Below are positions 10,603 to 20,894 of a stretch of DNA of 29,889 bases, in pieces. Origin of the DNA: Syncephalis fuscata (taxonomy: Eukaryota; Zoopagomycota; Zoopagomycetes; Zoopagales; Piptocephalidaceae). The DNA lies in contig JAHLTZ010000090.1 of the NCBI GenBank assembly GCA_025786725.1, positions 1 to 29,889 of the forward strand, in the 5' to 3' direction. Positions within the stretch are counted from its first letter, which is position 1. Every line of letters starts with the position of its first letter. The notes under the pieces were generated by a model. That model worked only from the letters and a program-made list of their open reading frames with translations. It searched no databases and had not been told where the DNA came from. Both the position numbers and the translations under genes were made by a program.

Positions 10603-11545
10603 ATGGATATGATCGAAGACCTCGGATACCATTCAGACTGGCGGCACAATGCCACGCGTCAATGGGGTATTCCGCTCCATCCAAGCGGCGAGTTATATTT
10701 GTACGATTACGCAGCCTTAAGAGACGACAGACTGTCCACGCAACAACGACTATTAAGCATTTATTTCGAGTTATCTGTTGATTTAATGATGTCGACTTTG
10801 TTTGCACAAAACTTTTTTAAAGCTGCAGTTATGATTATTAGACAGCCAAACTTTCTTTCCGGATGGTGTTGCATAATTCCCGCCTTTCTTGGAGCTGGCT
10901 GGGGAGTGGGTGTAGTTTTATATCTTCTTGGGCAAACAAGCTGTCGGCCTGTAGTTTGGTTCTTTGTTTTTGCTACTTCAATTTCCAGTATAAGCAACAA
11001 CATAATCATACTGCAAAAAGCCTATATTGCTCTGATCAAGCAGAAGCTAATACTGGGTATTGGCGCTCTGTTTATGATACCGCAAATGGTATTTATGTTT
11101 GTTTTTCTATCCTCCTCCTGGGTCACGACAAATGTTCAAGGAGGCTGTGCCATCCATTATGCTCCCTCAATACCTTACTACTGGTTTGCTTTAAGCATAC
11201 CTATTAACGTCCTATTTTCAACGCTATTTAGTTATGTGGCCTATAAGCAGTACACCACATTTGGAACTAAAGCCTGGAAACGACTGGCGCACGAAGGCAT
11301 ACAAACGATGTGTCTGGTGGTAATTTGTAATATTATTTGTGCAACATGTCTTCTACTTGAAGTAGGAGGCCAATTTGTAGATATGTTTTTTGTCGCAGAC
11401 TGGTAAGTATTTGACAAAATACTATTAGATAATTGCTAATATTAGTAACAGGTTGATTACATCAACTATTTTGGTATATCATTGTAGTACAGCAAGGAAA
11501 AACGTGGTGCGTCAATATCAGTTGGGCGTTGCTAAAACTCACTAA
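10603..11545 (+). CDS. Seven-transmembrane receptor-like protein, paralogue 2
   Basis: A 297-residue paralogue of the protein at 2173-3180, from two exons, 10603-11402 and 11452-11545. The intron (GTAAGT...CAG, 49 nt) splits the same conserved Trp codon in the same phase. Seven hydrophobic segments, an N-terminal NAT sequon, and Cys residues before TM3 (SCRPVVWF) and before TM5 (GGCAIHYAP) match paralogue 1. The cytoplasmic loop AYKQYTTFGTKAWKRLAHEG is the best-conserved block. The C-terminal tail is shorter and unrelated beyond TM7, so the tails have diverged or been exchanged. A membrane receptor-like role is inferred from topology only. The two genes are in the same orientation 7.4 kb apart and enclose the intronless peptide gene. 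Confidence 0.82.
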
Positions 11546-12194
11546 TTGCGTCAATAGCAAACAACATAACATTTATACTTTTGTTCTTTATTGGCTTTGC
11601 ACTCGCTATACCGTTATGCTGGCATAGGTATAACAAGTAGCGGCAGGCATATTTTTACTGCACATGCAACTTAGCCGAACTAGCATTAAAAAAAACTGAA
11701 TTATTTATGTAAACATAGTAGATTGTTAAAAACTAGTCTAAATAGTAAAATATTGAACTGGGTGTATAGTCCTGCAATAGAACTGATTTACTTTATGATG
11801 AAAATAAACTGGTATTATATTTTTTTGATAAAATAGTAATTAATATTTTCAAAAACTTTATTGTATTTATATTTATTTATAAATCTTATTTTCTAAAACG
11901 ACGTAAATACTTGGTCAGATACATATGAGATACTAATGTAATCGTGCTATGTGTATAATTTTGTTTAATTCTTTTCTTGGTAATTTAATGCTAGCAATTA
12001 TAATCATTGAATACTATTAACATATGCCACTTTTTAGCAACATTTAAACTTTATCACATATGCAATCCATTATTTAAAGAGCAACAATAAGATAAACGGT
12101 TTATCTTGGTATAATAAAGCTACTACAGCTTGTTACATCACAACAAATTCGCAATAACTGATTGAAATAATCACTGAAACTAACAACATCATAG
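11546..12194. other. Convergent intergenic region
   Basis: Lies between the 3' ends of 7TM paralogue 2 (+) and the PQ-loop gene (-). AT-rich, with several AATAAA-like strings usable for polyadenylation of either gene. No gene seen. Confidence 0.5.
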
Positions 12195-14122
12195 TTACAA
12201 AGACATGTCACGCACTGTATCAACTTCACCGTCCATCTGATCATCGTTATTAGCATGATGCTGGCTGACAGCATTACTGCGAACAATAACCGGCGCATCA
12301 GAGGGAAGAAAATCATAATCAGCATCGACCTCTTTTTGGGTATAATAATAAAATTGCATAAAAATAGTCATATCGAATATGAGTGTGCCACCACTTCCTA
12401 TTAAGAACGGCAATGCATGCTTGATATTTTCTACGGAAGTCGACCGCGCGAAAATAGAAGCAACATAGGTGAAGTTACCTATGGCGGCAAACATAAACAT
12501 AAACACGGATAATCCCTAGACAAGTTAAATTATTACAATGATTGGTTGGAATAAATATTAAATTATCGCATTTCACTGCTTAGTGTTACAGATCATTACT
12601 TACTTCAGCCGATTGCCGTTTATACTGCACAGATATGGTAGAAATAAGTATGGGTGCTACTATTATAAATTAAAAACTTACATTTTTGTATATCTGTGGT
12701 ATACGTGACGTTAAATAAAGAACCGTGCACGTCCAAGATATAATGATTCCAATATTATCACGTGTAAACCAGCGATCCATAAAGAAATCGGATTCGGTAG
12801 CCTGAGCAATAAATGCACGCCGTGTGAGATGTGACCATGACGTTGAAGTGCTATGGAATACAACGCCGCCATCTCCATTTGCTGATGTATCCAATCCGTT
12901 AGAAAACGGATCAATAAATTGGTAGAAAGCTAGAAATGACACAGCAAATAAAGTAGAGACACTAAATAACATTTCTACATTAGTAGCAATATAATGGTCC
13001 AATTATTAATGCTAAAATTACCTCTGGCGAATAGCCATACTATTACGTCGTGATGTTGTGTAATACGGCACTAGACTGGCGTCTTCAAGTAAAGGTGTAT
13101 TTTCGGTCGATTTAGCATCATTTTCCGATTCACTCTCGCTACTAAGTGGCGGCAATCGATGGCTATGTACCGAATGAACCGATTCGATGCACTCTTCGTC
13201 CGCAGAGAGGATTGTTGGATCTGCCCCATACGCATGGTGCAAATGTTCCTCGGTATTTTGCCGTACTGCTTGCTCAACTTCATGCTGCGGTGCAAACCAA
13301 GCGCCATGGCTATCGACCGACCCAGTCAGACAGTAGCGACGACGCTGACGATGATGGCCGTGTTGATCGTGTGACATAGCCGCCGAATGGGAAGCACGCC
13401 GAGAAATACGCGAGGGTGTTGTGAAATGCCTACGTCTACGTCGGTCCTTTCTACGATAGTAAAAGTATTGACATAGCAATGCCATATCAATCAGACAAAA
13501 ATAAAGTGCCAAGAATATCTACTATTGTTAGTATGTACATAATCTCTCATATACGTAATTATGTAAGTATAATTAAATCAACTCACTTGAAAAGGCAATT
13601 GACGTGTTAATACCGAGCCGATGAAATTGGTAATATCACCTACAAATGAATACAAATCAATGATACGTAATATATTTGTATAAACTGTTGTACTCACCCA
13701 TTAGCCAATTGAATAGGAAGCGCAGACTTAGCGAGGCCGCTGACTGGTTAAGATAGTTGGTATACAATTGACTAAAATCGTTATTAGCTACAGTTTGAAT
13801 AGCATGATTTCATTGGGAACTTGCGGAACTTGAGCGGTTAACCAACTGAAGATAGAAAGATAGCCTAGCCAGATGGGTTTATAAATAAGCTACCTATCAT
13901 TAATATAATGATACAACCCTGCTGACTTACCAAACAGGTTGCTAGTGGCAATACGTGGATCCTCCACGCAAATATTCATCCAATCCTAAATGATAAAGTG
14001 CATTGAGATAGAACAATATAACCTGTTAGTACTCTATAGTTGTAGAAGCAGCGTCTTACATTGAGCCAAGCAAAGAAAGGGGAATAAGGCTCGCAGACAT
14101 GTTCTGGCTTGGTAAAGTCCAT
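12195..14122 (-). CDS. PQ-loop repeat membrane transporter (vacuolar cationic amino acid type)
   Basis: I assemble nine exons on the minus strand: 14122-14060, 13985-13931, 13864-13825, 13771-13698, 13639-13587, 13518-13022, 12961-12682, 12624-12604 and 12515-12195. They give an in-frame 467-residue protein. The first PQ motif is in SWLTAQVPQLYTNYLNQSA, followed by LSLRFLFNWLMGD and LTRQLPFQ. The second is in SRIPQIYKNYKRQSAEGLSV. Seven membrane segments are interrupted by a long basic/His/Ser-rich loop encoded by exon 6, and the C-terminus is acidic. This is the layout of the Ypq/PQLC2-type family, which exports cationic amino acids from vacuoles or lysosomes; S. pombe Stm1 is a receptor-like relative. 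Two structural oddities: intron 3 is a GC-AG intron (donor GCAAGT at 13824), needed to restore QVPQL, and exon 8 is only 21 nt. The gene diverges from the PTPS-like gene. Confidence 0.88.
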
Positions 14123-14636
14123 ATTGACCGCTATATTGCCAACAGCAATAGACTTATTGCCGTTGTATAACTCGAAACAATATAGAACCAAGCAACTATG
14201 GACAGGCAATACAAAATAATAAACGAATAGTACCAATCGTACGCTATATAATGAGCCGACTATCGACGAACACAAAGTACAAACTGACTGATGACGTTTT
14301 AGTAGCGAGTAAAAGGATAGAGACGCCTTGCTGAAATGCCACTACTGTCACGGCTGCTGTTATTGCTGCTACAACAACAGGTGATAGTAATTGATAGTAC
14401 GAATGAAAGAGCGAAAATAGAAAATACTCAGTGGCCCATTTTGATATCAAGCCAATCAACGACCAATTCACATTGCTTATTGTTTAAGGAGGCAAAAATT
14501 TCGCACGACCTCTGTTTCTATTGCTAACTGTATACGCTTTATTTTCTTTAATTCTACAACCGATAGTAGCATTAGTATACTTGTCGGCAGTATTTAGCTA
14601 CTTATTCGTATATACGTATTTATATATTTAAAGGCC
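14123..14636. promoter_or_regulatory. Divergent promoter region (PQ-loop gene / PTPS-like gene)
   Basis: About 510 bp separate the two divergent start codons. TTTATATATTTAAAGG at 14619-14634 lies just upstream of the PTPS-like ATG. Open frames on both strands here (for example 14244-14471 minus) are driven by CAG/CTG-like low complexity around 14340-14380 and show no homology that I recognise. Some of this DNA is probably 5' UTR. Confidence 0.45.
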
Positions 14637-15255
14637 ATGCCTATTGGTTATATCTCGCGTATAGAGCACTTTTCTGCTGCTCATCGACTTCATTCGGCAG
14701 CACTGTCGGCCGAGGAGAATCAACTTGTGTATGGCAAGTGCAATCACCCTAACGGTCATGGCCACAATTATAAAGGTAAAGGGCCCTAATCGGCCAGTAT
14801 ATCTAATCAGCAGTTCTATCTAACCAATGGAAATTATGGTTATAGTTCAAGTAACGCTACGCGGTAAAATAGACCCGCAAACAGGTATGGTTACGAATCT
14901 GGTGAATTTAAAAAACTGCCTACAACTAGCAGTTATGGAGCCATTGGATCATCGTAACCTTGTAAGTTGTCATTAAAGTAAAGCGAGTTATTGTAGCAAG
15001 TGGGGCTTATTATAATACGACAGGATATTGATGTGCCGTTCTTTAAAACAAATGTCAGGTAAATTAACCACTAAATTAATCTGATGCAATTTGTATTGAT
15101 ACGCTTATTTATGCAGTACTACTGAAAACGTTGCAGTATTTATTTGGCAGCAAGTAGAAAAGCACATGGCATTAGCTGGTTGTCAAGGCAACTTACATGA
15201 GGTCTGCGTTTGGGAAACTGATCGTAATATGGTCATTTATCGTGGTGAAGAATAG
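14637..15255 (+). CDS. 6-pyruvoyl-tetrahydropterin synthase-like protein
   Basis: Four exons, 14637-14775, 14846-14961, 15024-15058 and 15117-15255, give a 142-residue protein, the usual length for PTPS. Family enzymes convert 7,8-dihydroneopterin triphosphate to 6-pyruvoyl-tetrahydropterin in tetrahydrobiopterin synthesis. The zinc ligands are visible: His16 in HFSAAHRL, and His41 and His43 in NGHGHNY. The catalytic Cys35 is in [11 protein letters not shown]. The Asp-His pair is in [10 protein letters not shown], and the Glu that anchors the pterin is in VWETDRN. All key residues are present, so an active eukaryotic-type PTPS is expected rather than a QueD/CPH4 variant, although paralogues can be hard to separate. 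The start codon precedes [18 protein letters not shown], which matches the family N-terminus. Confidence 0.94.
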
Positions 15256-16790
15256 GTGGTCATCATAAAAAGTCGTTTGTATTTTGTCTTTTAAATATAT
15301 AATTATTATTATATTATTGTCCGTTACATGTTTTATGATTACAGTCTATTTATATTCATTTAATCTTTATATTTATTACTTTAGTGTGGGTGTTAATGTA
15401 TTTTATAATTATTGATAATGAATGGATTAGTTTGTGTTATTTACGCTCCGCTTATTAATTAATTAACTCACATTTCTATAAATATTGTCTGTCAAGACTT
15501 GTCATTGACTATCTACATCATCGCCTTTCCTCTTCTCTTCTTTACACTTACAACATGTATCCATTGTATATTTCTACAGTCCATATATACTATCCAGATA
15601 GTGCCAGTAGTTGACTGACTATTAGTTAAATACCAGCACTTTTTACATTACCCACAAGCATTGCTCGTTTGTAATCTAACCTTTTCTACTAATTGTTTTC
15701 TCGGCTCTGTATATTGGTATTGGCATACTAACTATATTTTTGGTTTAACGCAGCATTATATTTAAATATATGCTGTGAAATTGCTACTGTGTGCCTTGTT
15801 TTATTGCCAATACTATTAGAAATCGTGCTGATAATAGTGTGCAATCTCGACAGTAGTAGGCCCCATTGTTATATGCGTGCAATTACCAACACAATAGCTG
15901 TATTGTCTATATTTGTTGTTAACTCTCCGGCGATAGAATAATATATAGTAGTGTGCGTATAAAATGGATATGATATGGGTGGATGAGGATATATAAGTAT
16001 ACTGGATATAGACTTACTGAATAATAAATCTGTGATGATGAGCATTTGATGCTTGATGTCACTTACAACCCAACCCATATCATGTTCGATAGAACAAATG
16101 TCTAGCTCAATTGCGCAAATGTTGTTAAATATAAGCTAATTTGAACATTCAAAGACATTGGCATTATAATACGAATGTATTTTTAATGAGCACGGGTGTT
16201 TTTTTAATAAGGATAAATAGGTGGTAATCATTTACGCCATTTTTGAATTAAAAAATATATACATTTTTAGAAAAGTATAATAAAGTTACTTTTGATTACC
16301 GTATTATATTTAATAAATAAATTATCTTTAACTGCTTGCTGCACATGTTAGAAATATATGCTAACGAGTGAGTTGTTTGTCTATGTAATGTGCCTGTGCA
16401 AAAACGATATATTGACCACATGGCACATGTTACAAGTATCGATCGAGTTCACTCTCTACTGCTTGACCTAGGATTGTAGATTAGAATTACTAAAGATGCA
16501 CATTTAAAAGTGATGCTGTGGCATCAGCAATTTTATTTTTTATTTTTTGCCATGTTTGCCGTCAACGTGAAAGGAAATATAATAAAAATAAGTGCAAATG
16601 ATAAATGGCGATTTAAACATAATTTAATTTAACCGCTCGCTAATCATTCAAGTCATTACAATTGATTGCGTAAAAAGGTCGTTTACTATATCTTACGCTT
16701 CCCATATTAAAAAAATGATTTATCTGACATTTTTGCAAAATTGATGTTCAGTCAATATAAGAGATACAAAAAAGGTGTTTTTTATAAAAT
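15256..16790. other. AT-rich intergenic stretch
   Basis: No gene seen. A 69-codon minus frame (15869-16078) has no recognisable feature. Several AATAAA/TATTTA strings just after 15255 could end the PTPS-like transcript. Confidence 0.45.
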
Positions 16791-16890
16791 CAAACAAAAT
16801 AATATATACAAGAGCCATTGGCCTGTCAATAAGTGCTGGCAAATATTGAACCGATGGAAGCATCACAAAGATTTGATTGCTTTTAAAATT
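16791..16890 (+). repeat. Direct repeat, left copy, flanking the microexon gene
   Basis: About 100 bp beginning caaacaaaataa and including tgtcaataagtgctgg and aaatattgaa. It recurs in the same orientation at about 20116-20215 with roughly four in five bases matching by eye. The two copies lie outside the 3' and 5' ends of the microexon peptide gene, about 3.3 kb apart. Their nature is unknown; they are too short and diverged to call LTRs. Confidence 0.55.
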
Positions 16891-17304
16891 GTTAATTGAA
16901 TAGTAGTACTAATATAGCTATACTGCTTCATATTGGTGACCGGTTTATAATTCCTGTACAAGTCTGATATTGGTATGCTTGTTCGATTAGTGTTGTTAAT
17001 TATTATATATAAATTAAATATAAACATATGCAACAAATTATTGCCATTATTAAAATGAAACCATAGATTTATTACTATAAGCTTGCACAGTTGAATAGAA
17101 ACAACTAGATGCAATCTTGTTGGTAACATAATGATTCCATTGATTAAAGACTGGATAAACCGGAGCATTGGCCAAAACTTGATATATAGATAGACTGGAC
17201 GGCGTATTTGTCAAATGGTCTTGCTTTTCACCGAATATATACCTAAAGTGTATTGGAATAGTGGTTTGGTTGCACTACCAATGCTAATGTCTTGAAGCCA
17301 TTGA

Positions 17305-19347
17305 TTATTCTGTATTTACAAATAAAAATATTATATGGTACATAATTAATTTATACTCTACTAATATAATACTACTTACTGCCTATTAGTATTAAGTTGT
17401 TGATACACATGGTGCATAACATGTGGTTAGTGCGTAATTAATTAATATATAATACAACCTACATTCATCTAATATTAATTAGTTGATGGATACAGTAAAT
17501 AGCATGTAGTTAGTGAGTAACCAGTTAGTATACAATATAGCTTACCTTCTATTGATATTAATTTATTGCCGCACACATTACATGGTGTATAATCAGTGCA
17601 TAGTTAGTTAGTACATAATACAACTTACTGCCTATTAATATTAAGTTGTTGATGCATATAATACATGACACAATCAATGCATAATTAATTAATACACACC
17701 ATAACTTACATTCTATTATATTAAACAATTAATGCAATTAGCAAATAACATAGTTAATGTATAGTCAGTTAATATACAATACCACTTACCAGCTATTTAT
17801 ATTAAACAATCGGTACAGTCAGTCAATATTATAGTCAATAAGTAGCCAGTTAATATGCAGCACAACTCACCGCCTGTTGGTATTAAGTTGTTGATTTATA
17901 CAGTAAATGGCATGTGGTTAGTACATAGTCAATTAATACAGAATTTCACATACAATCTATTAATAAGGTTGTTGATGTATACAGTATATAGCACATAATT
18001 AGTGTATAGTTAGTTAATATGCAGTGTTACTTACTTTCTATTGATATTAAATAATTGATATAATCAGTAGATAGCACATAATTAGTGCATAGTTAGTTAA
18101 TATTTAATGTTACTTACGACCTATTATATTAAATTGTTGATTTATACAGTACATGGCATGCAATTAGTAAATATTCAATTAATACATAATACAACTTACG
18201 ACCTATTATATCAAGTTGTTCATGCACACAATACATAGTACATAATTAGCTAGTAGCCAATTAATACACAACATAACTTACGAACTATTAATATTAAGTT
18301 GTTGATACACACAGGACATGGTATATAGTTAGTGCATAGTCAATTAATGCGCAATACTACTTACTCTCTATGGTATTAAGTTGTTGATAAACACAATACG
18401 TGACACAATCAGTGAGTAGTCAGTTAACATACAATGTTGCTTACGCGCTAATATATTAAGTTATTAATATACACAATACATGGCACATAATTAATACATG
18501 ATTAGTTAATATACAATGCTACTTACCGCCTATTAATATTAGGTTATTAATATATACAATGCATGATATATGATTAGTTAATACTCAATTAATATATAAT
18601 ATAACCTACATTCTATTAATATTAATTTGTTGATATACACGGTGCACAATATAAATTAGCACACAGTTGGTTAATACACAATACTACTTACTCTCTATGG
18701 TATTAAGTTATTGATACACATAGTGCATGGTATAGAATTAGTGCATAGCCGATTGATATACAATGTTACTTACCGCCTATTAATATTAAGTTGTTAATAC
18801 ACATGGTGCGTAACATATAATTAGTGAATATCAATTATTATATAATACAACTTGCATTTAGCTAATATTAATTAGTTGATGGACACAGTACATAATATAT
18901 AATTAATGTATATTCAATTAATATACAATACAACCTACCAGCTATTGATTTGTTGATGCATACAGTGCATGACATATAATTAATGAATAGAAATTTAATG
19001 CACAGTACAACTTACGATCTATTATATTAAATAATCGGTACAGTCAGTAAATAGCATAGTTAATATATAGTCAATTAATATACACCACAACTTACCCTCT
19101 ATTAATATTAAATAATTGATACAATTAATAAATAGCATGTGATTAGTGCAGTCAATTAATATACAATATCACATACGAGCTATTATAATAATTATTTAGA
19201 AATACCGTTAGTAAATAAAATGCCATATCATATTCATTGTTATTGCAGCATACCACGACGAACTAAGGCTGGTTTAGCATCCACCATGGCCGTAGCGGCT
19301 ATCAAAGCCACAACGACGATGCAAACGACGGCAATGGAAAGCTTCAT
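17305..19347 (-). CDS. Secreted Cys-rich peptide encoded by 25 exons, 23 of them 3-6 nt
   Basis: Exon 1 (19347-19254) encodes MKLSIAVVCIVVVALIAATA, then MVDA and the propeptide KPALVRR, plus one base (phase 1); it is nearly identical to the intronless paralogue at 5960. Then follow microexons at 19179-19177, 19098-19096, 19018-19016, 18941-18939, 18861-18856, 18776-18774, 18694-18692, 18612-18610, 18529-18527, 18447-18445, 18367-18365, 18284-18282, 18202-18200, 18120-18118, 18037-18035, 17956-17954, 17873-17871, 17792-17790, 17712-17710, 17631-17629, 17548-17546, 17468-17463 and 17382-17380. The terminal exon starts at 17309, with TAA at 17307-17305. Acceptors are TAG (one CAG); donors are GTAAGT/C, GTATGT, GTAGGT, GTGAGT and one GCAAGT. 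The joined frame is 57 codons. The 26-residue mature part has cysteines at C-x2-C-x7-C-x2-C-x3-C, and its C-terminal KDECK resembles DREC of the paralogue. Function unknown; splicing is predicted, not observed. Confidence 0.8.
17310..19253 (-). repeat. Tandem intron array, 82-bp period, about 23 units
   Basis: Twenty-three copies of a 77-84 bp unit, each consisting of one complete intron plus one 3-nt (twice 6-nt) exon. On the plus strand each unit shows the signature cttac-NNN-ctatta(ata)ttaa. On the minus strand this is ttaa...taatag | NNN | gtaag. Most of the rest of the unit (gttgttgat.cacaca.tacatggcatataattagtgcatagtcaattaatata.aata.aa) is conserved with substitutions and small indels. 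The NNN position takes 14 different triplets among 21 units while the bases on either side are nearly fixed. The first intron (19253-19180, 74 nt) and last intron (17379-17310, 70 nt) are diverged from the consensus where they meet the unique exons. Confidence 0.92.
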
Positions 19348-19451
19348 GGTGATATTGATTTGTTAAGACAAACAAATAAAAGGATAGTAGAGTGTGGTTG
19401 ATATAGAGTGAAGAGTAGTGCGTGTATAGCAAGAAGTAAAGTGTGATAATG
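19348..19451 (-). promoter_or_regulatory. Conserved promoter-proximal/5' leader of microexon peptide gene
   Basis: On the minus strand this matches 5859-5959 closely: acttcttgctatacacgcac, then ttttatttgtttgtctta, then a near-identical aacaaatcaatatca before the start codon. Similarity ends just upstream. An ATTTAAATAG string near 19484-19493 could be the TATA element. Confidence 0.65.
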
Positions 19452-20294
19452 TCATTACAATTAGCTGTGTGTATTTTGTGGGCTATTTAAATCTATGGCT
19501 ACGCTGAAATCCCAACAAGATGTACTGAATAAACTATTCCATTGATATGTAGTGTGAACCAATAACAATACATCCATGTGGTGGCATGAGGTGCATGCAT
19601 ACTAATGAATCAATGGCATGATAGCATAAGACCCGCCTTTGCTTCGACCTGTTCGGCATCTACACAGCCAATGGTCCAGTATGTGTGTGATAGAGATACA
19701 CGGATTAACCTGTATTTTATTACACAATTCAACTATTGGATGTAAGCTAGCTGTTATGGTGTTCCCTCCTGAACACCACAATATTTGCAACAGTATGATA
19801 GCTTATAATCAAAGAGGATCAAAGTATAATAATGCCCATAAAGTATTGAAACTTTTATTCTATAATAGCATAGTGCCGAATGAAAGATGAAAAGATATGG
19901 CTACAGTTACATTTTCGATGTAATAAAATATATACTAAATAGTAAATTTATTTGTTTAAGCGGGTATTGTTAACATTTTATTAATGTGTAAAACAATATG
20001 TGATTTATAGATGATTGAATAGTAATCCTTTAAAAGAGAAAGAAGAGTGGCGTCCAACAAAGCTGCAAGCAACAAAAAAGATGCCACTTAATGCATTCGA
20101 CGATGCACTGTTCAGCAAGCAAAATAACACATACAAGGGCCATCGACTTGTCAATAAGTGCTGGTAAATATTGAAACGATGAGAGCATTGCAAAGATCTA
20201 ATTATACTTAAAATTAATGAGTATTTTTCTTTTCAGGTAAGTATTTAACATAGTCATTCATTATTTAACAAATCGGTTACTTTATAGATTTATT
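19452..20294. other. Intergenic stretch upstream of the microexon gene
   Basis: Contains overlapping open frames on both strands around 19600-19890 with no recognisable family, and the right copy of the 100-bp direct repeat (20116-20215). A strong polypyrimidine-CAG joined directly to GTAAGT lies at 20221-20242. No confident gene. Confidence 0.4.
20116..20215 (+). repeat. Direct repeat, right copy, flanking the microexon gene
   Basis: Partner of 16791-16890, same orientation; shares tgtcaataagtgctgg, aaatattgaa and gcaaagat-like strings in order. It lies upstream of the microexon gene's conserved leader. Confidence 0.55.
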
Positions 20295-20468
20295 ATGTTT
20301 GTAAAAAAGATTAGTATAAAAAATCCACCAACACACCATCTTGGCCTACTAGAGCTGTCAGGTGGTGTGGAATCAAGATACTATGGCAGATCGGCAGAGC
20401 TTGCCAGACCATCTCAAACCAACTCAATCACCGTCGAGAGTACGGATTCAAGCATCTCTGACATCTAG
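20295..20468 (+). pseudogene. Orphan terminal-exon-like open frame, 57 codons
   Basis: A short frame with a coding-like composition (MFVKKISIKNPPTHHLGLLE, a mixed middle part, then SITVESTDSSISDI and stop) is preceded by a plausible intron: donor GTAAGT at 20237 and acceptor TTATAG ending at 20287. It resembles the basic-to-Ser/Thr-rich cytoplasmic tail of a membrane protein, such as the tail exons of the two 7TM genes, but no matching upstream exons are present; the DNA upstream is repeat. It could be a relic of a third 7TM-like gene or a chance frame. Confidence 0.3.
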
Positions 20469-20894
20469 GCGGAGAATGATTTGGATATCAAAGGTATGTG
20501 GATTTAAATGTCTAAAACAGCAATTACTGAATAGATAATGTATCATATTAAATTTATACGTATTTGTTTACCTCAATCGACAATCCATGTCACATTCTTC
20601 ATTTTTCATAATCACATGTTTCAATATATTGTGGATGGAAAAAACGGTTTGTTTCTCTTATCTTGCCGACTCTTCGTCTTTAGCTTGTAATTGTAGCTAT
20701 TCCCTCTTTATCGCCCCGTCTAACTGCGCTCCATTACTCATAGCAAAAACTTTTACGCTTATCGTTCTATTGACCAGTAAAGCAAGTGTGTGAAGCTTAA
20801 ACACTGTCACGAGTTATACGCAACAACATGTCTACCAGTGGTGTAAGTAGCCGTGTTGACCATACTATTTAGTAGTAATAAAGTATAATAGCCA
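20469..20894. promoter_or_regulatory. Upstream region of the seipin gene
   Basis: No gene recognised. A 68-codon plus frame (20587-20793) is hydrophobic and Ser-rich without identifiable features. The segment probably holds the seipin promoter and 5' UTR. Confidence 0.4.

Noticed and set aside
15869-16078. 69-codon minus-strand open frame after the PTPS-like gene
   Set aside because: Low-complexity, no motif, no paralogue; consistent with chance.
17310-19253. CRISPR-like or centromeric satellite array
   Set aside because: There are no unique spacers between identical repeats; the unit is a diverged intron-like sequence with oriented splice sites and a 3-nt variable slot, continuous in frame with a signal-peptide exon.
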